Notes under the pieces: generated by a model
Told to the model about the DNA's origin: nothing
Databases searched by the model: none
The model's input: the letters and a program-made list of their open reading frames with translations, nothing else
Origin: Streptantibioticus silvisoli
GTDB taxonomy: Bacteria; Actinomycetota; Actinomycetes; Streptomycetales; Streptomycetaceae
Direction of reading: 5' to 3'
Assembly (NCBI RefSeq): GCF_027947535.2
Contig: NZ_JAAGKO020000005.1
Span: forward strand, 202,801 to 266,800
DNA: 64,000 nucleotides
Program-made: the position numbers and the translations under genes
In this document: positions 43,479 through 52,535 of the stretch, piece by piece
Position numbering within the stretch: the stretch's first letter is position 1
Layout: every line of letters begins with the position of its first letter

Positions 43479-44966
43479 TCACCCGGCCGGCGGCACCGGT
43501 TCCGGCAGCACCGGCTCGCGCGGGTCGCCGTCGTCGAGGCCGTTCCCGGACGCGGCGTCGGCCGGGGCGGGGGCGGGGCGCAGGACGAGGGCGGCGGCCA
43601 CCCCGGCCAGCAGCCACGCGGCGGCGACGTAGGGGAAGCTGTCGTACGGGGGCCGGGGCGCCGGGTGGACGTTGGCGTACAGCACGTAGCCGATGAACAG
43701 CAACCCGGCGACGGGGATGGGCAGTTCGGCCGGCCGGGCGCGGCGCGGACCGGACAGGAAGAGGTACTTCACGGCGCCGACCAGCGTGAAGGCGTAGGCG
43801 AGCAGGAGCACCAGGGAGCCGATGGTGGCGCTCCAGAAGAAGATGTCGGTGGCGCTGGGGGTGGCGAACACGCGGGCGCCGGCCAGGCCGACGGCGACCG
43901 CGGCCAGCACGGTGGCCAGCGCCCGGGCCGGCACGCCGTCGGGACCGCGGACGTCGCCCAGCCGCGGGGAGATGAATCCGTCGCGTCCCATGGCGAACAG
44001 CAGCCGGGAGGCGCTGACGGCGCAGGCCAGCGCCGAGCCGAAGGCGCCCACCGCGGCGCACGCGGTGACCAGGTGGCCGACGCCCGGTGAGATGTACGCG
44101 CCGGCCAGGTCCCCGACCAGGGAGGACGAGTGCGTGAAGCGTGCGAGGCCGGCCGCGTCGGTGCCGTAGCCCAGGGTCTCGGCGGTGGTGACGAAGACGA
44201 AGAAGCCGCCTGCCAGCAGCACGGTCCCGGTCAGGGCGCGCGGGATCGCCCGTTCGGGGTCGCGGGTCTCCTCGCCCAGCGTCGACGCCGCCTCGAAACC
44301 GGCGAAGGACAGGAAGCCGAACGTCACGGCGGAGAACAGTGCGGGGGCCGCCGCGTGCGGTGAGGCCAGGGCGGACAGCGCCAGCCGCTGGTGGCCCGGT
44401 GCGCCGCCGGTAGCGACCTTGACGAGGACGACGGCGGCGACCGCGGTGAACAGCCCCATCGTGGCGAACTCCAGGGCCAGCAGGGCCCGGGTGGCCGCCC
44501 GTGCCGGGCGCGACGCCAGCCGGCTGATCCCGGCGAACGCCACCGTCGCGGGCACCAGCCAGTTGACGCCGGGCCACACCCCGGTCCCGCGCAGGAAGTC
44601 GCTGAGGAACACCGCTGACCCGGCGGTCGTGGTGACCGCGAAGGCCAGGTAGGTGCCCAGCAGCAGCCAGCCCGCCACGAAGCCGGCGCGGCGGCCGAAG
44701 ACCGCGCCGATCCACCCGTACAGCGACCCGGCGTGCGACATGTGCTGCGACATGCGGATGAAGCCGTGCGCCACCAGCAGCACGCCCACGGTCGACAGCA
44801 GGAACACCAGCGGCACCCCGGCGCCCACCCGGGCGGCCGGCTCCTGCGGGTTGAGGTTGGAGGCCATGCTCGGGCCGAGCAGCGCCACCGACAGGCCCAC
44901 CGCGCCCCAGGTCGACAGATTGCGCCGCAGGCGGTGGCCCGCCTCGGCCGGCTCGGGCTTGCTCAT
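43479..44966 (-). CDS. APC-superfamily amino acid permease
   Basis: A 495-residue integral membrane transporter with twelve or more helices. LSTWGAVGLSVALLGPSMAS is the first unwound helix of the APC fold. GSLYGWIGAVFGRRAGFVAGW and FSAVTFGFLSFAGFEAASTLGEETRDPERAIP are the strongest family signatures. The C-terminal 40 residues are a Pro/Asp/Glu-rich cytoplasmic tail. Substrate unknown (amino acid or polyamine). It lies downstream of the biosynthetic operon on the same strand, after 391 bases with tandem repeats, and I do not include it in that operon. Confidence 0.9.
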   Translation of the reverse strand: MSKPEPAEAGHRLRRNLSTWGAVGLSVALLGPSMASNLNPQEPAARVGAGVPLVFLLSTVGVLLVAHGFIRMSQHMSHAGSLYGWIGAVFGRRAGFVAGWLLLGTYLAFAVTTTAGSAVFLSDFLRGTGVWPGVNWLVPATVAFAGISRLASRPARAATRALLALEFATMGLFTAVAAVVLVKVATGGAPGHQRLALSALASPHAAAPALFSAVTFGFLSFAGFEAASTLGEETRDPERAIPRALTGTVLLAGGFFVFVTTAETLGYGTDAAGLARFTHSSSLVGDLAGAYISPGVGHLVTACAAVGAFGSALACAVSASRLLFAMGRDGFISPRLGDVRGPDGVPARALATVLAAVAVGLAGARVFATPSATDIFFWSATIGSLVLLLAYAFTLVGAVKYLFLSGPRRARPAELPIPVAGLLFIGYVLYANVHPAPRPPYDSFPYVAAAWLLAGVAAALVLRPAPAPADAASGNGLDDGDPREPVLPEPVPPAG

Positions 44967-45183
44967 ACGGCTCCTTCTCCCGGCCGCTCCCGGACGCCCG
45001 CGGCGGCACTTCCCGGCCGCTCCCGGCGGTCACGCCCCCGCCGCCGACCGCCGGTCAGCGAACGCCGACCGCCGCGTGGCCTCGCCCCGACCGCCCGCGG
45101 CCCGCCGTCGGACGGCCTTCCGCACGGCACGGCCCGCCGACCATAGCGGGAATTTAGCGCTTATCCGACAGGGCGCACCGGTG

Positions 45184-45313
45184 GCACCTGCGCCGGTGGC
45201 GCTCCCGCGCCGATGGCACTCCGCACCGATGCACTCCCGCGCCGGTGGTACTCCCGCGCCGGTGGCACTCCCGCACCGATGCACTCCCGCGCCGGTGGCA
45301 CTCCCGCACCGGA
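45184..45313. repeat. 17-bp tandem repeat at the 3' end of the biosynthetic operon
   Basis: Head-to-tail units of 15-17 bp, best form GCACTCCCGCGCCGGTG, begin at 45184, 45199, 45216, 45231, 45248, 45265, 45281 and 45298. The copies at 45231 and 45281 are identical. The array starts about 45 bases beyond the stop of the A-C gene. The rest of 44967-45357 shows no gene. Confidence 0.85.
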
Positions 45314-45357
45314 AGCCGGGCGCGTCGGACGGGACCGCGGCCGCCGACGCGGTCGGA

Positions 45358-48246
45358 TCACCGGACCGGCGTGAGCGCCTCGGCCTCCTCCAGTGCCCAA
45401 TGCACCGCCCGCGTCCACAGCGCCCCGATCCGGGTCGCCGCGGCGTTGTCGAGCGCGCCCCGCGCGAAGTCCAGGGACCCGGTGAGCCCGGCCGGGGTGT
45501 CCGAGAGCTCGATGTGGAGCTCCAGACCGACCTCACCGCGCCACATCGGGACGTCCTGGACGTCGAGCCCTTCCAGCCGCCAGTTGGCGTCCACCCCGTC
45601 GCTGGAGTAGGTGAACAGCATCTGCCAGATCGGATTGCGCCTCGCCTGCGTGACGCTGTCGTCGCGGAACTGCGCGATGACGCGGTCGATGGGGAAGTCG
45701 CGGTAGGCCAGCGCGGCCCGGACCCCGTGCTTGCTGTCGGCGATCACGGTCGCCAGGTCCGCGTCCGCCGGGATACGGGAGCGCAGCGGCATGAGGTTCT
45801 GGAAGAAGCCGACCGCCTCGAAGTCCTCCACGGTGTTGCGGCTGTCGACCGGTACCAGCAGCGCGACGTCGTCCTGCCCGCCGTAGTGCTTCAGGGCGCG
45901 GAAGAACGTCGCGATCAGGAACTCGAACCGCGTGCACTTCAGCCGTCCGCACACCCGGCCGACGCGCTCCGGGGCGTCCGGTCCGAAGTCGAACCGGACG
46001 GTGTCGGCGGTGAAGGCCGCCGGGTCGGCGACGGGGTCCGGGCTGGGCAGGATCCGGGGCGGCGGGGGAGACGCGCAGGCGACCAGTTCCGGAATCTCCC
46101 GCGCCGGGGGGAACTCCTGCGCCAACCGGGCCGGATCGTACGGTACGGCCGCCGGCAGGCCGGCGCCGTCACCGCGGTACAGCACCGCCAACTCGCTCTG
46201 CAGCATGGCCTTCGACCGCTCGTCGACGGCGATGTGGTCGAGGACCAGCAGCAGGCTGAACAGGTCGGGGGCGTGCCGGTAGACCACGGCCCGGACCGTG
46301 CTGTGCCGGTCCGGATCGCAGAACCGGAGGATCTCCCGCTCGAACTCCTCCTGGACGAACGCCCGCAGCACCTCCTCGTCGCGCACGCCCGTGGTGGACC
46401 TGATCTCCACCGCGTCCGGCGCCGGCCGCTCGTGCTCCACCGCCATCAGCCGGTCGCCGTGGAAGGCGTAGGTCGTCCTGAGCATGGGGTGGCGGGCGAC
46501 CAGCTCGCGGAACGCGTGCTCCAGGCGCGGCAGGTCCAGCTCGCCGCGGATGCGCAGGTGGTTGGCGACCGTCTGGTGCGGCGGCCTGCCCTCGGCCTGC
46601 CGCATGCCGATGAGGCGCTGCTCGGCCAGGGACGCCGGCCGGATGCGCGCCGCACCGGGCCGGGTACGGGCGGTGTCGGCGCCGTCGCGCCGCGGGGCGG
46701 CGGTGGCGGGAGCGCCGCCGCGCGCCCGGTCGATCCCGCGGGCGGGGAACATCTCCCGCAGGCCCGCCACGTCGATCTCCAGCTTCGGCGTCCTGGGCAG
46801 CCGCTCCACCACGTCGATCCTGGTCGGCACCATGAACAGCGGCAGCGCGCCGGCCAGCCGGCGGCGGCACTCGCTCTTCGTCAGCTCCGCGGACTCGATC
46901 ACCACGCCGAGCGCGACCTCGCCGGTGCCGCTTTCGGCCGGGTAGACGTGGCAGTCGCCCACGCCGTCGATCCCGCGGACCGCGGCGGCCACCTCCGACA
47001 GGTCGACGCGGGCGCCGTTGATCTTGAACTGGGTGTCCTGCCGGCCGCTGTAGTGCAGCAGTCCGGCCTCGTCGACGTGGCCGTAGTCACCGGTGCGGTA
47101 GACGGTCCGCGTCGTCCCGCCCTCCTCCAGGGCGACGAACGCCGGCCGGCTCGCGTCCTGCCCGGACACGACCCGGGTGGTCTCGGCGGCGATTCCGCCG
47201 ATCAGGATCTCACCGGTCGTGCCGGGCGGCACCGGCCGCAGCATCGCGTCGACGACCCGCACGCTCGTGCCGTCGATGGGGCGCCCGATCGGGACCGTGC
47301 CGGTCCGGCTCGTACCGTTCCCCCCGTTCCATGTCCGGCAGTCCAGGAAGGTGACGTCGACGCAGCACTCGGCCGGACCGTACTGGTTCAGCACGACCGC
47401 GCCGGGCAGGGCGGAACGCGCTGTGGCCAGGGTGTCCACCGGCAGCGCGGCGCCGCCGGAGAAGACCCACCGCAGCGCGAGGCCGCCGGGCGAGGCGGCG
47501 GCGAGGGCGCTGAACTCGTCGAGCATGCGCGGGAAGAAGTGCACGGCCGTGGCCTTCTCGGCGACGCACCGGTCGAGCAGGTCCTTCGCGCTCGCGGCCT
47601 CCAGCCGGGAGGTGAGGACGAGTTTCGCGCCGAACACCAGGGGGGCGAGCAGCTCCCAGACGTAGAAGTCGAACCCGGGCCGGGACGTCGACAGCACGAC
47701 GTCGTCCAGCCCCAGCGGGTAGACGCCCTGCCCCCACCGCAGGCGGTTCTCCAGGGCGCGGCCGTCGACGCGCAGCACCTTCGGCCGCCCGGTGGTCCCG
47801 CTGGTCTGCACGAAGTAGCCGCTCGGGGTGAACGACGGCTCGGCGTCGGGGACCGCGCCGGGGAGCGGCGGTTGCACCGGGAGGTGTTCCGCCTCGCAGC
47901 CGGCGAAGACCTCCGCGGCCCGCCCGGCGGCGCCGCCCAGGACGCACGCGGGGCGGACAGCCGCCATGAAGTCGGCGTTGCGGGCCGGCGGCTGGTCGGG
48001 GTCGACGAAGACGAAGTCGGCGCCGGTGTAGAGGACCGCGACGAGCGCCGCGACCTGTCCGACGGTCTGCGGGAGCGCGATCGCCACGGCGGCACCGGGG
48101 CCGGCCCCCGCCGCGCGCAGCCGGGCCGCCAGACCGGCCGCCGCGGCGTGCAGCCCGCTGCCGGTGACGTCCTCGCCGTCCGCGCCGACGGCCACCACCG
48201 CCGCGCCGCGCCGCAGGAGCGAACTGTGAACCAGCGGTCCGATCAT
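45358..48246 (-). CDS. NRPS protein: adenylation domain followed by condensation domain, no carrier
   Basis: A 962-residue assembly-line protein. The A domain (about 1-505) has YFVQTSGTTGRPKVL (A3), GFDFYVWELLAPL with D193 where alpha-amino acid activators have their amine-binding Asp, NQYGPAECC (A5), YRTGDYG (A7) and GRQDTQFKINGARVD (A8). A10 reads RTPKLEID: Glu stands where the catalytic Lys of TPxGKxD is expected, with a Lys two residues earlier. A C-type domain (about 535-960) has LDHIAVDE in place of HHxxxDG (His671 and Asp675 kept). No PCP is present before, between or after. Start ATG overlaps the ABC gene. It probably charges a PCP in trans. Confidence 0.88.
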   Translation of the reverse strand: MIGPLVHSSLLRRGAAVVAVGADGEDVTGSGLHAAAAGLAARLRAAGAGPGAAVAIALPQTVGQVAALVAVLYTGADFVFVDPDQPPARNADFMAAVRPACVLGGAAGRAAEVFAGCEAEHLPVQPPLPGAVPDAEPSFTPSGYFVQTSGTTGRPKVLRVDGRALENRLRWGQGVYPLGLDDVVLSTSRPGFDFYVWELLAPLVFGAKLVLTSRLEAASAKDLLDRCVAEKATAVHFFPRMLDEFSALAAASPGGLALRWVFSGGAALPVDTLATARSALPGAVVLNQYGPAECCVDVTFLDCRTWNGGNGTSRTGTVPIGRPIDGTSVRVVDAMLRPVPPGTTGEILIGGIAAETTRVVSGQDASRPAFVALEEGGTTRTVYRTGDYGHVDEAGLLHYSGRQDTQFKINGARVDLSEVAAAVRGIDGVGDCHVYPAESGTGEVALGVVIESAELTKSECRRRLAGALPLFMVPTRIDVVERLPRTPKLEIDVAGLREMFPARGIDRARGGAPATAAPRRDGADTARTRPGAARIRPASLAEQRLIGMRQAEGRPPHQTVANHLRIRGELDLPRLEHAFRELVARHPMLRTTYAFHGDRLMAVEHERPAPDAVEIRSTTGVRDEEVLRAFVQEEFEREILRFCDPDRHSTVRAVVYRHAPDLFSLLLVLDHIAVDERSKAMLQSELAVLYRGDGAGLPAAVPYDPARLAQEFPPAREIPELVACASPPPPRILPSPDPVADPAAFTADTVRFDFGPDAPERVGRVCGRLKCTRFEFLIATFFRALKHYGGQDDVALLVPVDSRNTVEDFEAVGFFQNLMPLRSRIPADADLATVIADSKHGVRAALAYRDFPIDRVIAQFRDDSVTQARRNPIWQMLFTYSSDGVDANWRLEGLDVQDVPMWRGEVGLELHIELSDTPAGLTGSLDFARGALDNAAATRIGALWTRAVHWALEEAEALTPVR

Positions 48247-50033
48247 GATGTTTCCCAGTCCTCTTCGCCTTCGCCCGAGGCGGTCTCCGCGTAGGCGCGC
48301 TGTTGTACGTGGTAGAGCTTCTGGTACTCGGGGTGTCCCAGCAGGTCCTCGTGCGGTGCCACCGCGACGATCCGGCCCCCGCTCATCAGGATCACCTCGT
48401 CGACCTCCCTGACCAGCGACATGCGGTGCGTGACGATCACCGCGACGCCGTCCGTGGTCTGCGCCACCGCGTGCGACCAGGCCGCGAACGTCGACAGCAG
48501 CGCGTCCTCGGCGAGGGGGTCGATCGCGGACGTCGGCTCGTCCAGCAGCAGCAGGGTCGTTTCGGGGGAGAGCAGGCCGCGGCAGATCGCGACGCGCTGC
48601 CACTGCCCGCCGGACAGGTCCGTCCCGGTCGGCAGGGAACGCCCCAGCGGGGTGCGCAGGGCGAGTTCGCCCCGGGCCAGGTAGGCGTCCAGCCCGGAGT
48701 CGGACAGGGCACGGGCGAGGTCGCCCGCGCCGGGGCCGTCGTCGCCGAGCCGGACGCTGTCCTCCAGTTCGAACTCGAAGCGGACGTAGTCCTGCGCCAC
48801 CAGGGACGTGCGGTCGCCGGCCGGTCCGCCGCGGCGCACCGACCCCGTCGTCGGGGGCAGCAGGCCGGCCAGCACCTGCACCAGGGTCGACTTGCCGCTG
48901 CCGTTCGCCCCCACCAGGGCGTACACCGTGCCGGGCCGCAGCGTCAGGTCCACGGCGTCCAGCACGGCGGCGTGTCCGGCCGGATAGCGGAAGCCGACGC
49001 CGTTCAGCTCGATGCCGCGCACCTCCCGGCCCGCGACGGCGGCCGGCCCGGGGGCCCGGTGGGCGCCGAGGGCCTCGCGCACCTCCAGCAGCAACCCGGT
49101 GGCGCGCATCGAGTCCGACAGCGCCGACAGGTACCGGATCAGGCCGCTCATCAGCACCGTCACGTTCGACAGCATGAGCAGGGCCGCGAGTGCGGTGCCC
49201 ACCGCGGTGGTGCCGTGCAGCAGGGAGGAGACCAGGAACAGGAAGCCGACGCCGAACGCCGCCGTCATGATGAGCACGCCCAGGGCCGCCCACAGCAAGC
49301 CGAGCCACATCCCGCGTGCCCGCGTCCGTTCCGCCTCCCGGGCCCAGGCCGCGTGCCGCGCGCGGGCGAACTCCCCGGCGCCGGCCAGCAGCAGTTCGTC
49401 ACGGTGGGCCGGGTCGGTGCCGATGGTGAAGAAGTCGGCGCGCAGCCGGGCCGCCTCGGCCGACGCCGTACGGCCCCGGTGCCTGGCGCGTTCGGCCGCC
49501 GCGGTGCAGGCGTACGACACCACCGCGGCCACCGGCACGAGCAGCAGCCAGGGCGTCGCGAGCGCGGCCACCACCACGACGCACGCCAGGCGCAGCGACG
49601 TGCCCAGGATCAGCCCCGACACGTCGGCGCCCTCGGTCAGGCGCGGCCGTTCGGCGCGGATGACCTCCAGCTTGTCCAGCAGCACCGGATCGTGGAAGTG
49701 CTCCAGCGTCGGGGCGCCGTGCAGCATCCGCTGGATCTCCCGGTCGACGAGCCGCCCGGTGCGGTCCACCATGCGGGCCGACACGCTCAGCGCGGTCTTC
49801 GCGGAGGCGACCTGGACGACGAGCATGACGCACGCGGCGCAGGCCACCGCGACGGCGGTCGCGAAGTGCCGTTGCAGCAGGGCGGCGAGCATCGCGGCCA
49901 GCCCCAGCGAGAACAGCACCGCCGCCAGCGGGCGGAAGGTGAACATGATCAGCGTCGCCCACGCCCCGCCGCGGTCGGCGCGGAAGGAGAACCCGAGGAA
50001 GGTGGGGAAGACGCGCGTCGGACGCTCAGTCAC
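48243..50033 (-). CDS. ABC exporter half-transporter (fused membrane domain and ATPase), first of a pair
   Basis: A 596-residue exporter half. Six hydrophobic segments lie in residues 25-330. The ATPase (about 345-585) has LVGANGSGKSTLVQVLAGLL, DLSGGQWQRVAICRGLL, LLLLDEPTSAIDPLAED and VTHRMSL, so all catalytic motifs are intact. It resembles HlyB/MsbA-type exporters found in peptide clusters. GTG 50033 overlaps the other half-transporter by eight bases; its stop overlaps the A-C gene. Together the pair probably forms a heterodimer exporting the product or giving self-resistance. Confidence 0.9.
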   Translation of the reverse strand: MTERPTRVFPTFLGFSFRADRGGAWATLIMFTFRPLAAVLFSLGLAAMLAALLQRHFATAVAVACAACVMLVVQVASAKTALSVSARMVDRTGRLVDREIQRMLHGAPTLEHFHDPVLLDKLEVIRAERPRLTEGADVSGLILGTSLRLACVVVVAALATPWLLLVPVAAVVSYACTAAAERARHRGRTASAEAARLRADFFTIGTDPAHRDELLLAGAGEFARARHAAWAREAERTRARGMWLGLLWAALGVLIMTAAFGVGFLFLVSSLLHGTTAVGTALAALLMLSNVTVLMSGLIRYLSALSDSMRATGLLLEVREALGAHRAPGPAAVAGREVRGIELNGVGFRYPAGHAAVLDAVDLTLRPGTVYALVGANGSGKSTLVQVLAGLLPPTTGSVRRGGPAGDRTSLVAQDYVRFEFELEDSVRLGDDGPGAGDLARALSDSGLDAYLARGELALRTPLGRSLPTGTDLSGGQWQRVAICRGLLSPETTLLLLDEPTSAIDPLAEDALLSTFAAWSHAVAQTTDGVAVIVTHRMSLVREVDEVILMSGGRIVAVAPHEDLLGHPEYQKLYHVQQRAYAETASGEGEEDWETS

Positions 50034-51861
50034 GGTAACGCCTCGCTTGTGCCGTGAACATCTCGGCGTACCGCCCTTGCTGCCGCATCAGCGACGCGTG
50101 GTCGCCGCGTTCGTGGATGGTGCCGGACTCGAGCACCAGGATCTCCTCGACGTTCTTCACGCCCGACAGCCGGTGGGAGACCATGAGGGTCGTCCGGCCG
50201 GGCCCGGCCAGCTCGCCGGCCTCCGCGAAGAACCGCGCCTCGGCCTGCGCGTCGAGCGCGGCGGTCGGCTCGTCGAGCACGAGGACCCGGCAGGAACGCG
50301 TGTCGAGCGCCTGCACGGCCCGGGCGGTGGCGACCCGCTGCCACTGCCCGCCCGACAGGTCGACCCCGTCGCGCACCCCTTTCGCCAGCGTCGGGGCGGG
50401 CTCCGCCAGGAGCCGGGGATCGAGGTCGGACAGCAGGGCGCGGGCCGGACCGCCCAGCGGCCGCGCTGCCGTGGACAGGTGGACGTTCTGCGCCAGGGTC
50501 GCCGGGTAGCGGACGAACCGCTGCCCGAGGAAGGCGAACGCCGACCGCCAGCGGGACCGGTCCTCCTGCGAGCCGCCGACCGGCCGGCCGTCGCAGGTGA
50601 TCGAACCGCTGTCCGGCGACAGCGCCCCGGTCAGCAGCCGCACCAGGGTCGACTTGCCGGCCCCGTTCGGGCCGACGACGGCCAGGCTGCCGCGCAACCG
50701 CAGCTCGAAGCTGAGGTCGCGGAAGACCGGCTCCCCGCCGGGGTAGGCGTAGGACACGCCCTCGAACCGGATGACGCTGCCGGGCGCGGGCGCGGGCGCG
50801 GACACCGGTGCCGGCGTCGGGGCCGTCCCGGTCCCGCCCGTACCCGTCGCCGGGCCGCCGCCCAGTACCCCGGACAGCCGCACCTGGTCGAACAGGGTCG
50901 CCGCCCGGCCGGCGTGGACGACGTTCATCGTGACGGCGAAGATGCCGCTGAGCCCGGTGAGGGCCGACACGCACACCGCGACCTCGCCCGCGCTGATCCC
51001 GCCGTGGACCAGGCTTCGGGCGAGGTTCGCCAGCAGGGCGACGGTCGTGACGAGGACCGCCGCGTACGACACCAGCACCGGCGCGCTCATGCGGTTGCGG
51101 CCGTCCCCGTGCGCGGCCGCGGCCGCCGCGTCGTACTGCCGCACGACCCAGTCCGCCGCCCGGAAGACCTTGATCTCGCGGGCCGCGCCGAGGTCGAACG
51201 CCAGCCCCGACAGGTAGCGCGGGCGCCGGCTCGCGTCCGCCACCGAGTACGCCCGGGACTGCTCCTCGTCGTACTCGCTCTCCAGCAGGGCGGCGCAGTA
51301 CACGCAGGCGGCCAGCACCGCGAGGCCGGTGAGCGGGGCGTACGCGATGATCAGGCAGCCGACGAAGACGGCCTGGCACCGGGTCATCAGCTGCTGGCAG
51401 GTGGCGGTCACCAGCTGCCGGACCGGCACGGTGTCGCGCAGCGCGTCCACCAGCCCCCGCACCGGCCCGTCCGCCCCTGCCGGGGTCAGGACGCTCGCGC
51501 TCATCGTGCGCGCCTCGATCTCGCCCTCCAGCACGCCGCCGTACGCGTCCGCGACGGTGGCCACCAGCTGGGTGGCCAGTTGGCCCACCAGGAAGACCAG
51601 CACCAGGGCGGCCACGATCGGCCCGATCGCGGCGGCCCCGCTGCCGTGCGGCAGCGCCGCGTCGACCACCAGGCCGGTGGCCAGCGCCGACGCCGCCGGA
51701 GCGGCCGCCGCGACCAGCACGACCAGGCCGACGCACACCGTCCAGCCCGGTGCCGGACCGAACCCCACGGCGAACGGCGTCAGCCGCAGCCGCCGCAGGA
51801 GGGCCCACCCCCGGTGCCCCCGGCCCGCCCGCCCGGCCGGCGGCTTCGACGCGCCCGTCAC
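50026..51861 (-). CDS. ABC exporter half-transporter, second of a pair
   Basis: A 611-residue exporter half. The membrane domain covers about residues 35-320; a Pro/Gly/Thr/Ala-rich linker (about 335-360) leads to an ATPase with VGPNGAGKSTLVRLL, DLSGGQWQRVATARAVQ, VLVLDEPTAALDAQAEA and MVSHRLSG. It differs enough from its neighbour to suggest a heterodimer. GTG 51861 overlaps the thioesterase stop (GTGA). Confidence 0.9.
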   Translation of the reverse strand: MTGASKPPAGRAGRGHRGWALLRRLRLTPFAVGFGPAPGWTVCVGLVVLVAAAAPAASALATGLVVDAALPHGSGAAAIGPIVAALVLVFLVGQLATQLVATVADAYGGVLEGEIEARTMSASVLTPAGADGPVRGLVDALRDTVPVRQLVTATCQQLMTRCQAVFVGCLIIAYAPLTGLAVLAACVYCAALLESEYDEEQSRAYSVADASRRPRYLSGLAFDLGAAREIKVFRAADWVVRQYDAAAAAAHGDGRNRMSAPVLVSYAAVLVTTVALLANLARSLVHGGISAGEVAVCVSALTGLSGIFAVTMNVVHAGRAATLFDQVRLSGVLGGGPATGTGGTGTAPTPAPVSAPAPAPGSVIRFEGVSYAYPGGEPVFRDLSFELRLRGSLAVVGPNGAGKSTLVRLLTGALSPDSGSITCDGRPVGGSQEDRSRWRSAFAFLGQRFVRYPATLAQNVHLSTAARPLGGPARALLSDLDPRLLAEPAPTLAKGVRDGVDLSGGQWQRVATARAVQALDTRSCRVLVLDEPTAALDAQAEARFFAEAGELAGPGRTTLMVSHRLSGVKNVEEILVLESGTIHERGDHASLMRQQGRYAEMFTAQARRYRD

Positions 51862-52535
51862 GTACTCCTCCAGTCTCTGACAGCGGCGGCCGTCACGGCC
51901 GGCGCGTCCATGTGGAACAGGTGTCCGGCGTCGATCTCACGCCAGTCCAGCCGGCTGATCCGCTCCGCCCAGTAGTGCTGCGTCGGCGGCGGGCAGACCC
52001 GGTCGCCGGTGGCCTGGAGCACCAGGGCGGGCGTCAGGTCCAGGCGGCCGTCCGGCGTGTAGCCGGCGTACATCCGCAGGTCGCGGCGCAGCCGCGGCGA
52101 CAGCCAGCGGAACACCTCCCGTTCGGCGCCGGACGGTTCCCGGCCCTGAACGGTACCGAAGGACCAGTCCAGCAACTCCTCCTGCGAGCACAGCTCGTAG
52201 TCCAGGCGCGGCATGGCGCTGTGGGAGAACGGCAGCGCGGCGGCGATCACCACGCCGGCCGCGGGGGTGCCGCGCTGTTCGAGCTGCACCGCCGCCTCGA
52301 ACGCCATCAGGCCGCCCAGGCTCTGCCCGTAGAGGCAGGCGCCGCCGAAGTCCACCCCGTCGCACGACGCCAGCCAGCGGCGGACGAAGTCGCCCACCCC
52401 CTCGGGCGACCCGTCGCGCGCGCCGACCTTGGGGTAGTCCACCGGGCGCGGCGAGAGCGGGGCGATCACCTGCCCCAGCGCCCGGAACTGGTAGGAGAAG
52501 CCGCCGCTGTGCGGAAAGCAGTAGAGATCCGTCAT
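51858..52535 (-). CDS. Type II thioesterase
   Basis: A 225-residue alpha/beta hydrolase that usually removes stalled or mis-primed acyl groups from carrier proteins. LYCFPHSGGFSYQFRAL is the family opening, LYGQSLGGLMAFE carries the nucleophile Ser72 (GQSLGG rather than GHSMGA), GDRVCPPP holds the acid, and DAGHLFHM the His. It overlaps the KS-ACP stop and the ABC start by four bases each. No type I thioesterase is visible in the operon, so it might also release the product. Confidence 0.9.
   Translation of the reverse strand: MTDLYCFPHSGGFSYQFRALGQVIAPLSPRPVDYPKVGARDGSPEGVGDFVRRWLASCDGVDFGGACLYGQSLGGLMAFEAAVQLEQRGTPAAGVVIAAALPFSHSAMPRLDYELCSQEELLDWSFGTVQGREPSGAEREVFRWLSPRLRRDLRMYAGYTPDGRLDLTPALVLQATGDRVCPPPTQHYWAERISRLDWREIDAGHLFHMDAPAVTAAAVRDWRST

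Noticed and set aside
43479..44966. APC permease as the last gene of the biosynthetic operon
   Set aside because: A 391-base gap with a tandem repeat separates it from the A-C gene, in contrast to the overlapping genes of the operon.
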